From positions 1-64,000 of the IMG/VR virus record IMGVR_UViG_3300030104_004245: 64,000 nt of DNA; one strand, given 5' to 3'. The stretch comes from a virus. The notes below the pieces were generated by a model, which was not told where the DNA came from, ran no database searches, and worked only from the letters and a program-made list of their open reading frames with translations. A program made the translations under genes and the position numbers. This document shows, one piece after another, positions 38,355 to 44,914 of the stretch (position 1 is its first letter; each line of letters begins with the position of its first letter).

Positions 38355-38563
38355 TTTTTAGCAAATTTCTCAACGCCGCTAATTCCAAAGCAGCCAAGAA
38401 CTACCCAAACAAATGAATCATAAACAAATTCATTAATTACTAAGTCTTTACCTACCCAGCCTGTTACAAGATCAGCAACCATTATTAAACACATTATTAA
38501 AAAAGCTACAAAACCTATTATAGACTTTTCATTCCAATTGTTATTATCTTTAAATATATTCAT
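38351..38563 (-). CDS. Holin-like membrane protein (70 aa)
   Basis: Two hydrophobic segments are visible, IIGFVAFLIMCLIMVADLVT and a second (FVWVVLGCFGISGV), with a charged C-terminal KFAKK. Size and layout match small holins. The lysis candidate at 33983-34606 is in the same arm. A promoter element with the ATG at its predicted start site lies directly upstream. Confidence 0.55.
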   Translation of the reverse strand: MNIFKDNNNWNEKSIIGFVAFLIMCLIMVADLVTGWVGKDLVINEFVYDSFVWVVLGCFGISGVEKFAKK

Positions 38564-38567
38564 GATG

Positions 38568-38597
38568 CAAATATAATATAAATTATCTAGTTAGCAA
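38568..38597 (-). promoter_or_regulatory. Bacteroidota-type promoter, TTG-N19-TATATTTG
   Basis: On the minus strand TTG (38597-38595) and TATATTTG (38575-38568) are exactly 19 bases apart, the classical arrangement. The ATG of the holin-like gene begins five bases after the element, so the transcript may be leaderless. Confidence 0.6.
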
Positions 38598-38598
38598 A

Positions 38599-38898
38599 TT
38601 ATAAAACATTATTAGGACCTATTTGCATTCCATAAGGACAGCCGCAACCTTGAACAGAACCTCCATGCCCTTTTTTATACTTGCTAACTCTACCTTTTGT
38701 TTTCTTTTCTTTTTTAGCAGCAGCTTTTTCTGAGTCACTTAATTCACTCCACGTAGAAGGAGTATCTTTACTTACTTTTTTTGTAGGTCTAAATGTAGTA
38801 TCTCCACCACTATAATCTTTATCACCAGATGGTGTTCTCCAATCCTCTTTAAACCAACGTCTAAGAGCAGCTCCTTTTGCAGATTTACGTACAGCCAT
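38599..38898 (-). CDS. Small basic protein, DUF5872-like
   Basis: The 99-residue protein starts MAVRKSAKGAALRRWFKEDW and contains GDKDYSGGDTTFRPTKKVSK, a pattern I recall as the DUF5872 type found in marine viruses. It is rich in Lys/Arg and ends in a Cys/Gly tail. Its start is coupled to the upstream gene (TAATG). A DNA-binding or virion-internal role is plausible from composition only. Confidence 0.65.
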   Translation of the reverse strand: MAVRKSAKGAALRRWFKEDWRTPSGDKDYSGGDTTFRPTKKVSKDTPSTWSELSDSEKAAAKKEKKTKGRVSKYKKGHGGSVQGCGCPYGMQIGPNNVL

Positions 38899-39077
38899 TA
38901 TTTTTTCTTTTTATTACCCCAGTTAGCAGCACCAACTTTACGGCATTTAGCTAAGGCACCACTAGCATATGCAGATGGCCAAACACTATATCTAGATTTT
39001 ACTTTACTATAGCATGCATCTTTAGTTGCACCACCTTTCTTTTTTTTATCTTTTAAAACTTTTTTAAGTACACTCAT
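38898..39077 (-). CDS. Small basic protein, second DUF5872-type segment
   Basis: This 59-residue product carries DACYSKVKSRYSVWPSAYAS and KCRKVGAANWGNKKKK, which I associate with DUF5872-type proteins of marine phages. The ATG at 39077 is preferred over 39092 because it lies two bases after the upstream stop. More than a quarter of residues are Lys/Arg. Confidence 0.65.
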   Translation of the reverse strand: MSVLKKVLKDKKKKGGATKDACYSKVKSRYSVWPSAYASGALAKCRKVGAANWGNKKKK

Positions 39078-39079
39078 AA

Positions 39080-39394
39080 TTAACAATTCCACTTTTTTAG
39101 AGATAGACTTAATCTGTCTTTCCCTGTGTTATTACTAGGTTTTTGTCTTTTTCTCATACCGCGCATTCTAGCACAAAATGATTTTTTTCTTTTTTTCTTT
39201 TTACCTTTAGGGTTTTTTTCAGTTACAGGAGGTTTTAAATTATCTCCTTGTTTTTTTGCAGATGCCCTGCCTTTAGCATTTAATCCACCAGAAGGACTTT
39301 GACCTTCTTTACGTTGCCATGCAGGAGTAGATCCTCCTTTTTGGTACATACCTGGCACACGCATGCCTCTATCATTATAAACTGGATTCATCAT
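39080..39394 (-). CDS. Small basic protein, DUF6321-like
   Basis: The 104-residue protein has AWQRKEGQSPSGGLNAKGRA, KSFCARMRGMRKRQK and the end LSLSLKKWNC, the pattern I recall for DUF6321. It is strongly basic. It belongs to a run of four such genes and overlaps the upstream gene by four bases. Confidence 0.65.
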   Translation of the reverse strand: MMNPVYNDRGMRVPGMYQKGGSTPAWQRKEGQSPSGGLNAKGRASAKKQGDNLKPPVTEKNPKGKKKKRKKSFCARMRGMRKRQKPSNNTGKDRLSLSLKKWNC

Positions 39395-39627
39395 TTCTTT
39401 TTCTTTTTAGGTTTATCATGCCCCCAACCTTTAGCACTTAAATCTAAATGTTCTTGGCAAGATTTTGTCATTTTACTTTTACCAGTTTTAGAATCATACA
39501 TCATATGATTTTTATAACCTTCACAATTTACTTTATTTGCTATTTTTCTTTTTTCTCCTCCTTTTTGATATTTTTTAGAACCACCCTTACCATAGGTCAT
39601 TCCAGCTTTTTTCATGTTATTTGGCAT
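39391..39627 (-). CDS. Small Lys/Gly-rich basic protein
   Basis: The 78-residue protein is Lys-rich throughout (GKGGSKKYQKGGEKRKIANK) and ends KPKKKKK, with a short Cys/His-containing middle. No family is recognised. An A/T-rich leader (TTAAAATTTAAAATT) precedes the ATG. Confidence 0.65.
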   Translation of the reverse strand: MPNNMKKAGMTYGKGGSKKYQKGGEKRKIANKVNCEGYKNHMMYDSKTGKSKMTKSCQEHLDLSAKGWGHDKPKKKKK

Positions 39628-39645
39628 AATTTTAAATTTTAATTG

Positions 39646-40026
39646 TTAAAAACTTTTACGTTTACCTCCATCATATTTAACGGCATGACCTTCTTTTACG
39701 AGACAGTCATTTACGCAAACTTGAGTGAGTGTTTCTTTCCCAGCTAGTTTGTTTATATGTAATCTACCAATAACTCTACCAAATTTACCAAGCTCTGTAG
39801 ATTCTAATTCAAAACAGTTAGCAGCTCCTTCCATTAATTCTTTTAATCTTTCTTTTGCAGCCAACCCTAATTTCTTTTCAACTTTATTTCTTGTTCTAGA
39901 CTCAGGAGCGTTAATACCTCCTAGTCTTATTCTTTTAGTAACCTTAATATCAAAACCAAGATCTATTTCTGCATCAATAGTGTCACCATCCACTACTCTG
40001 ATACATGTTGCATTATAATTATACAT
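39646..40026 (-). CDS. Staphylococcal nuclease-like thermonuclease
   Basis: The 126-residue protein shows the SNase core: VVDGDTID at residues 11-18, RLGGINAPE with R34 and E42, and GKFGRVIGR with R84. These correspond to the catalytic Arg/Glu/Arg of the family. It probably degrades nucleic acid, perhaps host DNA. No signal peptide is seen. It overlaps the upstream acidic gene by eight bases. Confidence 0.85.
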   Translation of the reverse strand: MYNYNATCIRVVDGDTIDAEIDLGFDIKVTKRIRLGGINAPESRTRNKVEKKLGLAAKERLKELMEGAANCFELESTELGKFGRVIGRLHINKLAGKETLTQVCVNDCLVKEGHAVKYDGGKRKSF

Positions 40027-40330
40027 TCTTCAATTCTTTATTTTTTAACTTTAGCAACTCTGCACACTTTTCATAATCTTCATGATATTCAAAATGATCT
40101 ATCATATCATCATAAAGATCTTCATCAGGCTCTTCACCTGGATCATGCATAAGCATTGCCTTCATTCCAAATTGTGATTTTTTTTCCATCAACACATCCA
40201 TTGTTGTTTTTTTTGTAATTATAAGGTACGAGTTCTCAAACGCTCTATCAAGCAACATCTGCTCAACCTCATATTTTTCTGTTTCACTCATTTCCGGGAG
40301 GAAATCATCTGGATCCTGATCTTTAGACAT
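40019..40330 (-). CDS. Small acidic protein, unknown
   Basis: A 103-residue acidic protein (PDDFLPEMSETEKYEVEQML, EEPDEDLYDDMIDHFEYHE). No domain is recognised. It starts a transcription unit after a strong terminator, with a promoter-like element 20-28 bases upstream. It may pair with the nuclease, for example as a partner or inhibitor, which is speculation from position. Confidence 0.6.
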   Translation of the reverse strand: MSKDQDPDDFLPEMSETEKYEVEQMLLDRAFENSYLIITKKTTMDVLMEKKSQFGMKAMLMHDPGEEPDEDLYDDMIDHFEYHEDYEKCAELLKLKNKELKNV

Positions 40331-40349
40331 AGTTTATTTTTTTAAGGTT

Positions 40350-40358
40350 GCTAATATA
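40350..40358 (-). promoter_or_regulatory. Putative promoter -7 element TATATTAGC
   Basis: Same element as at 12669, again placed just after a terminator and about 20 bases before an ATG (40330). No clear -33 TTG was found. Confidence 0.35.
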
Positions 40359-40361
40359 ATG

Positions 40362-40440
40362 AAAAAAAATTGAAGAAGTAGAGACTTGTTAGTTATATAA
40401 CTAGATTGGGCCCGCCCTAACAGAGGTCTCTATAATCTTC
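40362..40440 (-). terminator. Large intrinsic terminator
   Basis: Nested pairs GAAG/CTTC, TAGAGAC/GTCTCTA and TGTTAG/CTAACA enclose a central part containing GGGCCC. On the minus strand eight Ts follow. It begins nine bases after the stop of the gene at 40449-40928 and isolates that gene from the rest of the arm. Confidence 0.8.
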
Positions 40441-40448
40441 AAAAAATG

Positions 40449-40928
40449 TTACGGAGTAAGATCGTTGCCAGCCTCATCATTAAGAGCTCTTCTGTCAACG
40501 TTAATACTAGCACATGCTGAAATACTTGACGAAAGGAACTCACCAGCACCTTGCGAATCTGCAACCGTAATAAAGCCACTTGCATCAGCAGATCTTTTCC
40601 ATGCAGGATCATCTCCGCTAAAACCAGAGTTAATTGCATTTACAATCTCTTTAAATACTGCAGGGCCTAAACCCGAAGCAACAGTTAAAACAACTTCAAT
40701 GTTACCTGAAGTCTGTATAACTGGATCAGTAGCACCAATAGCTCCGGCTGTCAATGTTTTCTTTTGGGCCAGATGTCTAATAACGCTCCCGTCAAATATT
40801 AAACTAAGTGATAAAGCTGTTTTCTTACGCATAGCTAATAACTTATCTGCACGAACACAGATACTGTTATCATTAGCCACCCTAAAGAATAGATACTTAT
40901 CACTAGTTCCATAATTTATGTTTGCCAT
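40449..40928 (-). CDS. Monocistronic probable abundant protein (159 aa)
   Basis: The product has a short N-terminal alpha/beta region (YGTSDKYLFFRVANDNSICV) and Ala/Ser-rich helices; no family is recognised. It sits alone between a promoter-like region and a strong terminator, and its codons are richer in G/C than those of its neighbours, both suggesting high expression. A decoration or other virion protein is possible. A long antisense frame overlaps it but is likely a shadow. Confidence 0.6.
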   Translation of the reverse strand: MANINYGTSDKYLFFRVANDNSICVRADKLLAMRKKTALSLSLIFDGSVIRHLAQKKTLTAGAIGATDPVIQTSGNIEVVLTVASGLGPAVFKEIVNAINSGFSGDDPAWKRSADASGFITVADSQGAGEFLSSSISACASINVDRRALNDEAGNDLTP

Positions 40929-41263
40929 GATTAAAAATTTTAAAGTTAATAAATATTTATATACTTGTTGTTTTTTAAATATACGCCCCCGTCAATTATC
41001 TACGATGTTATAAAAAACCCAATCACACACAATATCAAGGTTAATATATTATTTCAAAGGGCAGCACAAACCTTTTTGTAAAGGATGGGTATGCCCCAAA
41101 AACTCTTTCTATATATATAATATAATAAAAAATTGTCCCATATAAAAACAAAAGTTGTGTGTTTTGCATTCTGAGTGGGTCCCTCTGTGCTACTCCCCTA
41201 CTTAAATTCGGTGGGCATGGTGCCCCCATAATTAAATATTTATAAATTAAAATCTTAAAACAA
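40929..41263. other. Divergent intergenic region between the two arms
   Basis: About 335 bases without a convincing gene separate the leftward and rightward arms. It holds nested hairpins (GGGCA at 41059-41063 with TGCCC at 41092-41096, enclosing CCTTT/AAAGG), a second hairpin GGGCATGGTGCCC at 41213-41225, and a late-promoter-like motif at 41109. No clean TAnnTTTG promoter for the rightward arm was found. It probably controls both arms. Confidence 0.6.
41109..41133 (-). promoter_or_regulatory. Putative AT-only late promoter motif
   Basis: The minus strand reads TTTTTTATTATATTATATAT followed by ATAGAAAG, matching the motif at 20811 including its flank. It would drive the gene at 40449-40928 with a leader of about 190 bases. 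Confidence 0.4.
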
Positions 41264-41737
41264 ATGAAAAATTTATTAGAGCTTGGTAAACAAGTAAAAC
41301 AATGGTACGTTCACTCAATTACAGATAAAGGTATGATTACTTTGAGATCTACAATTGATAAACCTACAGAGAATGTAGTGGAATTCTTCAACACTGATAC
41401 AGGCAAGAAAGAGAAGTTATATACGCCATCAGGCGGGGATACTATCTATGCTTGTGCTGTAATTAGAAAGAAGTTAGCACAAAAGGTTAAAGATCCTAAC
41501 ACAGGTAAGATGGTTAACAAGAGAGTAACTCGCACAAAGAAGGAACTTCTTGCATTAGCTTACAGTAAGAAAGGAGAGAAAGTAATCCAAGTAGGTAAAG
41601 AACCATTAGGTCCTAACGGTGATCCATTATTTGTTTGGAAGAATGAAATGTGCATGGACACTATTGTTGACAAGGAAACAGGTGCTAAAACCAAAGTTCC
41701 TTCTGATACTTTCCAATGGCTTAAGTTTAACTCTTAA
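41264..41737 (+). CDS. First gene of the rightward arm (157 aa), unknown
   Basis: The 157-residue protein is basic and beta-rich in the first half (VEFFNTDTGKKEKLYTPSGG) with a helical Lys-rich centre (KRVTRTKKELLALAYSKKGE). No motif is recognised. Codons are somewhat richer in C/G than the rest of the arm, and two terminators follow, so it is probably made early and in quantity. A DNA-binding or host-takeover function is possible but unproven. Confidence 0.7.
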   Translation: MKNLLELGKQVKQWYVHSITDKGMITLRSTIDKPTENVVEFFNTDTGKKEKLYTPSGGDTIYACAVIRKKLAQKVKDPNTGKMVNKRVTRTKKELLALAYSKKGEKVIQVGKEPLGPNGDPLFVWKNEMCMDTIVDKETGAKTKVPSDTFQWLKFNS

Positions 41738-41745
41738 GTCTATTG

Positions 41746-41769
41746 CCTGTAGTTAATTCTACAGGTTTT
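41746..41769 (+). terminator. Short intrinsic terminator
   Basis: CCTGTAG and CTACAGG form a seven-base stem with a TTAATT loop, followed by TTTT, nine bases after the stop of the first rightward gene. Confidence 0.6.
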
Positions 41770-41796
41770 GGTGAAGAAGATGGATTATACATACTG

Positions 41797-41853
41797 AAAA
41801 TAAAAGAATGAGGTATTTAATGTTACTTGAGTACTTTATTCTTTTATTTTTTT
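41797..41853 (+). terminator. Strong A/T stem terminator
   Basis: A perfect 13-base inverted repeat (AAAATAAAAGAAT / ATTCTTTTATTTT) with a 28-base loop is followed by seven Ts. With the hairpin at 41746 it forms a double stop. On the minus strand the repeat would also fold, preceded by an A-run instead of a T-run. Confidence 0.6.
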
Positions 41854-41955
41854 GTGTGTGTCTCACAGTGTGGGAGTCAATATATCCACATTTTACCACT
41901 TTGTTACACATCCAATCAATCAACTCATAGTAATAATTAATATAGCTATAACTAG

Positions 41956-41979
41956 AGTAATGACTCAAGTAATGGCTCA
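41956..41979 (+). repeat. Tandem 12-base repeat with scattered relatives
   Basis: AGTAATGACTCA is followed directly by AGTAATGGCTCA. Further partial copies with the core (A/G)(A/G)CTCA lie at 41929-41936 (CAACTCAT), 42040, 42054 (TAACTCAC) and 42070 (GTGGCTCACC). They occur in the gene-poor stretch before the small ORF at 42093. Iteron-like sites for a replication or regulatory protein are one reading. Confidence 0.5.
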
Positions 41980-42092
41980 TATTACCAAGAACATAGGTTA
42001 TTGTTCTCTCTCTATAGGATAAGAGACATAGTAACCGCAACTCAATAAATAATAACTCACTTAATAGGTAGTGGCTCACCACTAAAATAAAA

Positions 42093-42263
42093 ATGGCAAA
42101 TCTTAAATCAAAACTAGTAGATGAACTACTAGAATTAACAGCTGATAGTCCAAAGCCTAACCTAGATGGTTACTTAGACTATAAAATGTTTTTATATACT
42201 TTAACTACTAACCAATTGTTAGATAGTATAGAGTATGAACAAAAACAATTAAAAACCCATTAA
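42093..42263 (+). CDS. Small ORF in the control region (56 aa)
   Basis: ATG at 42093 follows an A/T-rich leader (ACTAAAATAAAA). The product (MANLKSKLVDELLELTADSP...) is helical and charged with no known domain. Codon use looks like that of the arm. It is flanked by repeats upstream and hairpins downstream. Evidence for expression is weak. Confidence 0.45.
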   Translation: MANLKSKLVDELLELTADSPKPNLDGYLDYKMFLYTLTTNQLLDSIEYEQKQLKTH

Positions 42264-42457
42264 AGGTGACACCAGTGTCATACTAACAATACCAGAGTAT
42301 TAAACCTTTGGTATTGTTGTTAATGGTATAGTTGAGTAGACAATCATGTCTATTCTGTTTGAGTGAGTAGCGATTGAAGGGATGATTATAGCTACTTCAT
42401 CCCTTTAGTCCAGCTTGCTATTTAATAAGAATCACTAATTTAATAGATAATAATAAG
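42264..42457 (+). other. Four consecutive hairpins between small genes
   Basis: Four inverted repeats follow one another: TGACACCAGTGTCA (42267-42280), AACAATACC/GGTATTGTT (42285-42293 with 42310-42318), TAGACA/TGTCTA (42337-42342 with 42347-42352) and AAGGGATGA/TCATCCCTT (42377-42385 with 42397-42405). No gene is seen here. The row could be a leader RNA of the gene at 42458 or a small structured RNA. Confidence 0.55.
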
Positions 42458-42898
42458 ATGAATATAGAAAGAATAACATATAAACTGATAAGTGATACAC
42501 TTGAAAAAGGAGAAATTACTCCATTCATAGTAAAAATGATGATATCGTATCTTACAGATGAACAAAGAGGTACAATCCTAGATGAAATAGTAAATGAACT
42601 TCCATCCATAGAATATAAAAAAGATATGAAAGTATGGTTTAATCCTAAAGATAATACATATGATCTTAAAGGTTTGTTTGAAGAAGATATGATGAAAGAT
42701 AAAAAACTTATGGATGAACATGGTAATATTAAAGGCACAATTATAGATGATTGTAGTTATAAAGATGGAGTTAATCCATATGCAACAGAGTATAAAGTAA
42801 ATGCTTGGATAGGGTATAATGATGATGGATTTGCTAATACTAAAGAAATAAGAGTAAAAAGATCTAATATTTTAGCATTATGGAAGCCTTTGGGATAG
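42458..42898 (+). CDS. Small acidic protein, unknown (146 aa)
   Basis: The 146-residue protein has a helical N-terminus (ERITYKLISDTLEKGEITPF) and no recognised motif. It overlaps the next gene by 19 bases, so the two are coupled. It may be a partner of the helix-turn-helix protein that follows. Confidence 0.65.
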   Translation: MNIERITYKLISDTLEKGEITPFIVKMMISYLTDEQRGTILDEIVNELPSIEYKKDMKVWFNPKDNTYDLKGLFEEDMMKDKKLMDEHGNIKGTIIDDCSYKDGVNPYATEYKVNAWIGYNDDGFANTKEIRVKRSNILALWKPLG

Positions 42899-43119
42899 TA
42901 AATAAAGATGTAGTTACTGATCCAGAGCTATCAATACAAGCAAAAGGTGTGTATGCAATCATATGCACCTTTGCTAATAAAGAAAGGTCTTGCTTTCCTT
43001 CAATCAATACAATTGCAGACTTGGCTAACACACATCCAAGAACAATTAGTAGAAAATTAAAGGAATTATCATCAAAAGGTTACATACATAGAAAAGGTAG
43101 AAAATTATTTTTAAAGTGA
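42880..43119 (+). CDS. Helix-turn-helix protein, replication-initiator type
   Basis: The 79-residue protein has LSIQAKGVYAIICTFA followed by FPSINTIADLANTHPRTISR and KELSSKGYIHRKGRK. This is the winged-helix pattern of HTH_36-type phage and plasmid initiators (PSIxTIAxxxxxSxRTIxR). It may bind the repeats in the nearby intergenic region or act as a regulator. No other domain is present. Confidence 0.75.
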   Translation: MEAFGIVNKDVVTDPELSIQAKGVYAIICTFANKERSCFPSINTIADLANTHPRTISRKLKELSSKGYIHRKGRKLFLK

Positions 43120-43126
43120 TAGCTAT

Positions 43127-43151
43127 ACTACTATTAATTATTATTAGTAGT
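43127..43151 (+). other. Hairpin ahead of small gene
   Basis: ACTACTA and TAGTAGT form a seven-base stem with an 11-base A/T loop just after the helix-turn-helix gene. No T-run follows, so it may be a weak terminator or an operator. Confidence 0.4.
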
Positions 43152-43187
43152 GACTGAAAATCATTAGGTAATATCTGTTCAATCACA

Positions 43188-43195
43188 TATATTTG
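43188..43195 (+). promoter_or_regulatory. Putative -7 element TATATTTG
   Basis: An exact TAnnTTTG match lies four bases before the ATG at 43199, which would place the transcript start at or near the ATG. A -33 TTG is not present at 19-21 bases, so this is weaker than the site at 38568. Confidence 0.35.
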
Positions 43196-43198
43196 CGT

Positions 43199-43474
43199 AT
43201 GATTTATCAATTACCAAATGGACGTATTATAGAAATGAGTCTAGAAACTTATCTTGATCTTGATGATGATGAGATAAGAGAACTTAATGGTCTTGGTAAA
43301 GAATTCACTTCAGATATAACTAATCCTTTTCACAAATCTACTCTACAGTCTAATAGGACTGAGAAGCCTGAAGAACCAGAAGTATGGGAATTTCAGGAAA
43401 GAGAACCAAGTCTTGATGAAATCAAGGATATAGAAAAAATGGAAGACAAGTACTTCCATCGTGATGACACGTAG
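43199..43474 (+). CDS. Small acidic protein, unknown (91 aa)
   Basis: The product begins MIYQLPNGRIIEMSLETYLD and is acidic, with EEPEVWEFQEREPSLDEIKD later. A TTG start at 43193 is possible, but the ATG is preferred because the TTG lies within the promoter-like element. I have a faint memory of YQLPNGRxIEMS-type small proteins in related phages, without function. Confidence 0.55.
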   Translation: MIYQLPNGRIIEMSLETYLDLDDDEIRELNGLGKEFTSDITNPFHKSTLQSNRTEKPEEPEVWEFQEREPSLDEIKDIEKMEDKYFHRDDT

Positions 43475-43523
43475 TCATCAAAATTAATTAATTATTTATA
43501 AACTCAAAACAAATTTTAAAAAG

Positions 43524-44114
43524 ATGAAAAATCAACAAGCTGTCAGCATACAAGCTGATGAACAAGGAAACGTAGTAAGAGTATCTAATAACAACCCAGA
43601 ATTTGGTCATGTTAGATTAATCCAAAGCAAACGTGTAATAAGAGGTGGATGGGTAAACAAAAAAGAAAGAAGCGCATTATTACAAGGTACAGTAGAGGAT
43701 TTAACTGCATGCAGCTATGAAGCTGGTGAAGTATTAGATGGAAATATCATTATAAAAGAATCTTTTACACCATTTAATAAAAAGAAACCAGAAATGCATC
43801 TTAAAGTAGCAGGTGACAGTGGTGTTACATGCAAAGGTGTAGATCAAGAAACTGGTGAAGTAAGAGACATTTACAGAACTACTGAGTATGATGACACTGG
43901 TCTATTAAAAGATCAGTTAATTCCACATGTTAATGGTGATGAAATTAAAGCAGCATTAACTGGTGAAAGTATGTCTAAATCAGACTTAAATGATGTTCTT
44001 GCAAAAGGAACAAAGAAAACTAAGTCTAAAGAGACACCTGTAAAAGAAGAGGAGGTTATTGAAGAACCTGCTGAAGAAGAAGTAGTCATGGAAGATGAAA
44101 CTTTTGAATTATAA
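43524..44114 (+). CDS. Possible single-stranded DNA-binding protein with acidic tail
   Basis: The 196-residue protein has a beta-rich first 130 residues (GHVRLIQSKRVIRGGWVNKK, VLDGNIIIKESF) and a disordered, very acidic C-terminus ending MEDETFEL. An OB-like body with an acidic tail ending near an aromatic residue is typical of SSB proteins such as T7 gp2.5. The call is inference. The gene has its own A/T-rich leader and a structured RNA region after it. Confidence 0.45.
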   Translation: MKNQQAVSIQADEQGNVVRVSNNNPEFGHVRLIQSKRVIRGGWVNKKERSALLQGTVEDLTACSYEAGEVLDGNIIIKESFTPFNKKKPEMHLKVAGDSGVTCKGVDQETGEVRDIYRTTEYDDTGLLKDQLIPHVNGDEIKAALTGESMSKSDLNDVLAKGTKKTKSKETPVKEEEVIEEPAEEEVVMEDETFEL

Positions 44115-44404
44115 TTAATACATCCTGAGTAAATACGGTATCTGCAGTACCTGTTAATAAGCTTAAGTATTTACTTGTATCAGTCCTGGCCAGTGTTAAA
44201 TAAGGTAAAAGAGTTGGATTAAACTCCAATGTTCCCTTATTTAAACGAGAGGTACCAGTGGATGTATAATTATAGGAATGATCAACCTTAACTGATCACA
44301 CGTAATTTTAATAGTATTACGTTTAAATTTTTTTTACTGAAGAGGGAGTGACCGGAACCGGTTGCTCCTTTTTCTATATATAAACCTTTTAAAAATTAAT
44401 AAAA
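44115..44404 (+). ncRNA. Candidate structured non-coding RNA or leader
   Basis: This 290-base gap between coding genes has at least five inverted repeats in a row: AGTAAATAC/GTATTTACT (44128-44136 with 44167-44175); TTAAATAAGG/CCTTATTTAA (44196-44205 with 44235-44244) enclosing TTGGA/TCCAA (44214-44218 with 44225-44229); TGATCA twice (44279-44284, 44293-44298); ACGTAAT/ATTACGT (44300-44306 with 44316-44322); and a terminator hairpin at 44345. No ORF is convincing. It could be a phage small RNA or a regulatory leader of the next gene. Confidence 0.5.
44345..44373 (+). terminator. Intrinsic terminator
   Basis: GGAGTGACCGG and CCGGTTGCTCC form an 11-pair stem (two wobbles) with a minimal loop, followed by TTTTT. 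It ends the structured region before the gene at 44405. Confidence 0.8.
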
Positions 44405-44914
44405 ATGCTCACTCAAGAAGAATATCAAAAAATAAAGCCTGGTTTAGATAAACTAGACGAACAAAGACAAATTGCAAGATACACATATTTAGGTATCTTA
44501 AATGAATATCAATTATACTTAAAAGAACCAAAACAAAAACTCGTTTACACAAAACTTAATCCACATCAACATTTCTTATTTAAAAGAATATTACATGGAT
44601 TAAAGATGTATAAGCCAAAAGAAATAGAGACTATGCATTGGGATAAAAAGAGAAGAATAACTAAAGTATGGAAGCGTGGTCAAAATGTGATAAATGAGTT
44701 TAAACAATACGTTGCTTGGCAACAAGTTAAGCCTATTTTTCGTATATTTGCTCAATCAGAATTAGGTAGAGAAATATATGAAATGCCATTTGAATATTTA
44801 CCTGATTATAGGAACAGAATGACCTTACAAGAGTTAGGTATAAACTATGAAGACTTGATCTTAAAGTTTATAGGTTTAAAATTGTTACCAAAAAACTATT
44901 TAAGTTTAAAATGA
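44405..44914 (+). CDS. Unknown early protein (169 aa)
   Basis: A basic, Lys/Tyr-rich helical protein (RILHGLKMYKPKEIETMHWD, RITKVWKRGQNVINEFKQYV). No motif is recognised. It overlaps the HNH gene by four bases (ATGA) and starts the block of overlapping genes up to the helicase. Confidence 0.65.
   Translation: MLTQEEYQKIKPGLDKLDEQRQIARYTYLGILNEYQLYLKEPKQKLVYTKLNPHQHFLFKRILHGLKMYKPKEIETMHWDKKRRITKVWKRGQNVINEFKQYVAWQQVKPIFRIFAQSELGREIYEMPFEYLPDYRNRMTLQELGINYEDLILKFIGLKLLPKNYLSLK

Noticed and set aside
40465-40914. A 149-codon plus-strand frame opposite the 159-residue gene
   Set aside because: It is the mirror of the minus-strand gene, which has a proper leader, promoter-like region and terminator.
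41041-41229. A 62-codon minus-strand frame in the divergent region
   Set aside because: It spans hairpins and promoter-like sequence, has an odd composition and lacks an A/T leader; treated as noncoding.
44115-44404. A tRNA in the structured gap
   Set aside because: Stems and loops do not fit a cloverleaf with a CCA-type acceptor and a T-loop; nothing matched GTTCRA-type signals in place.
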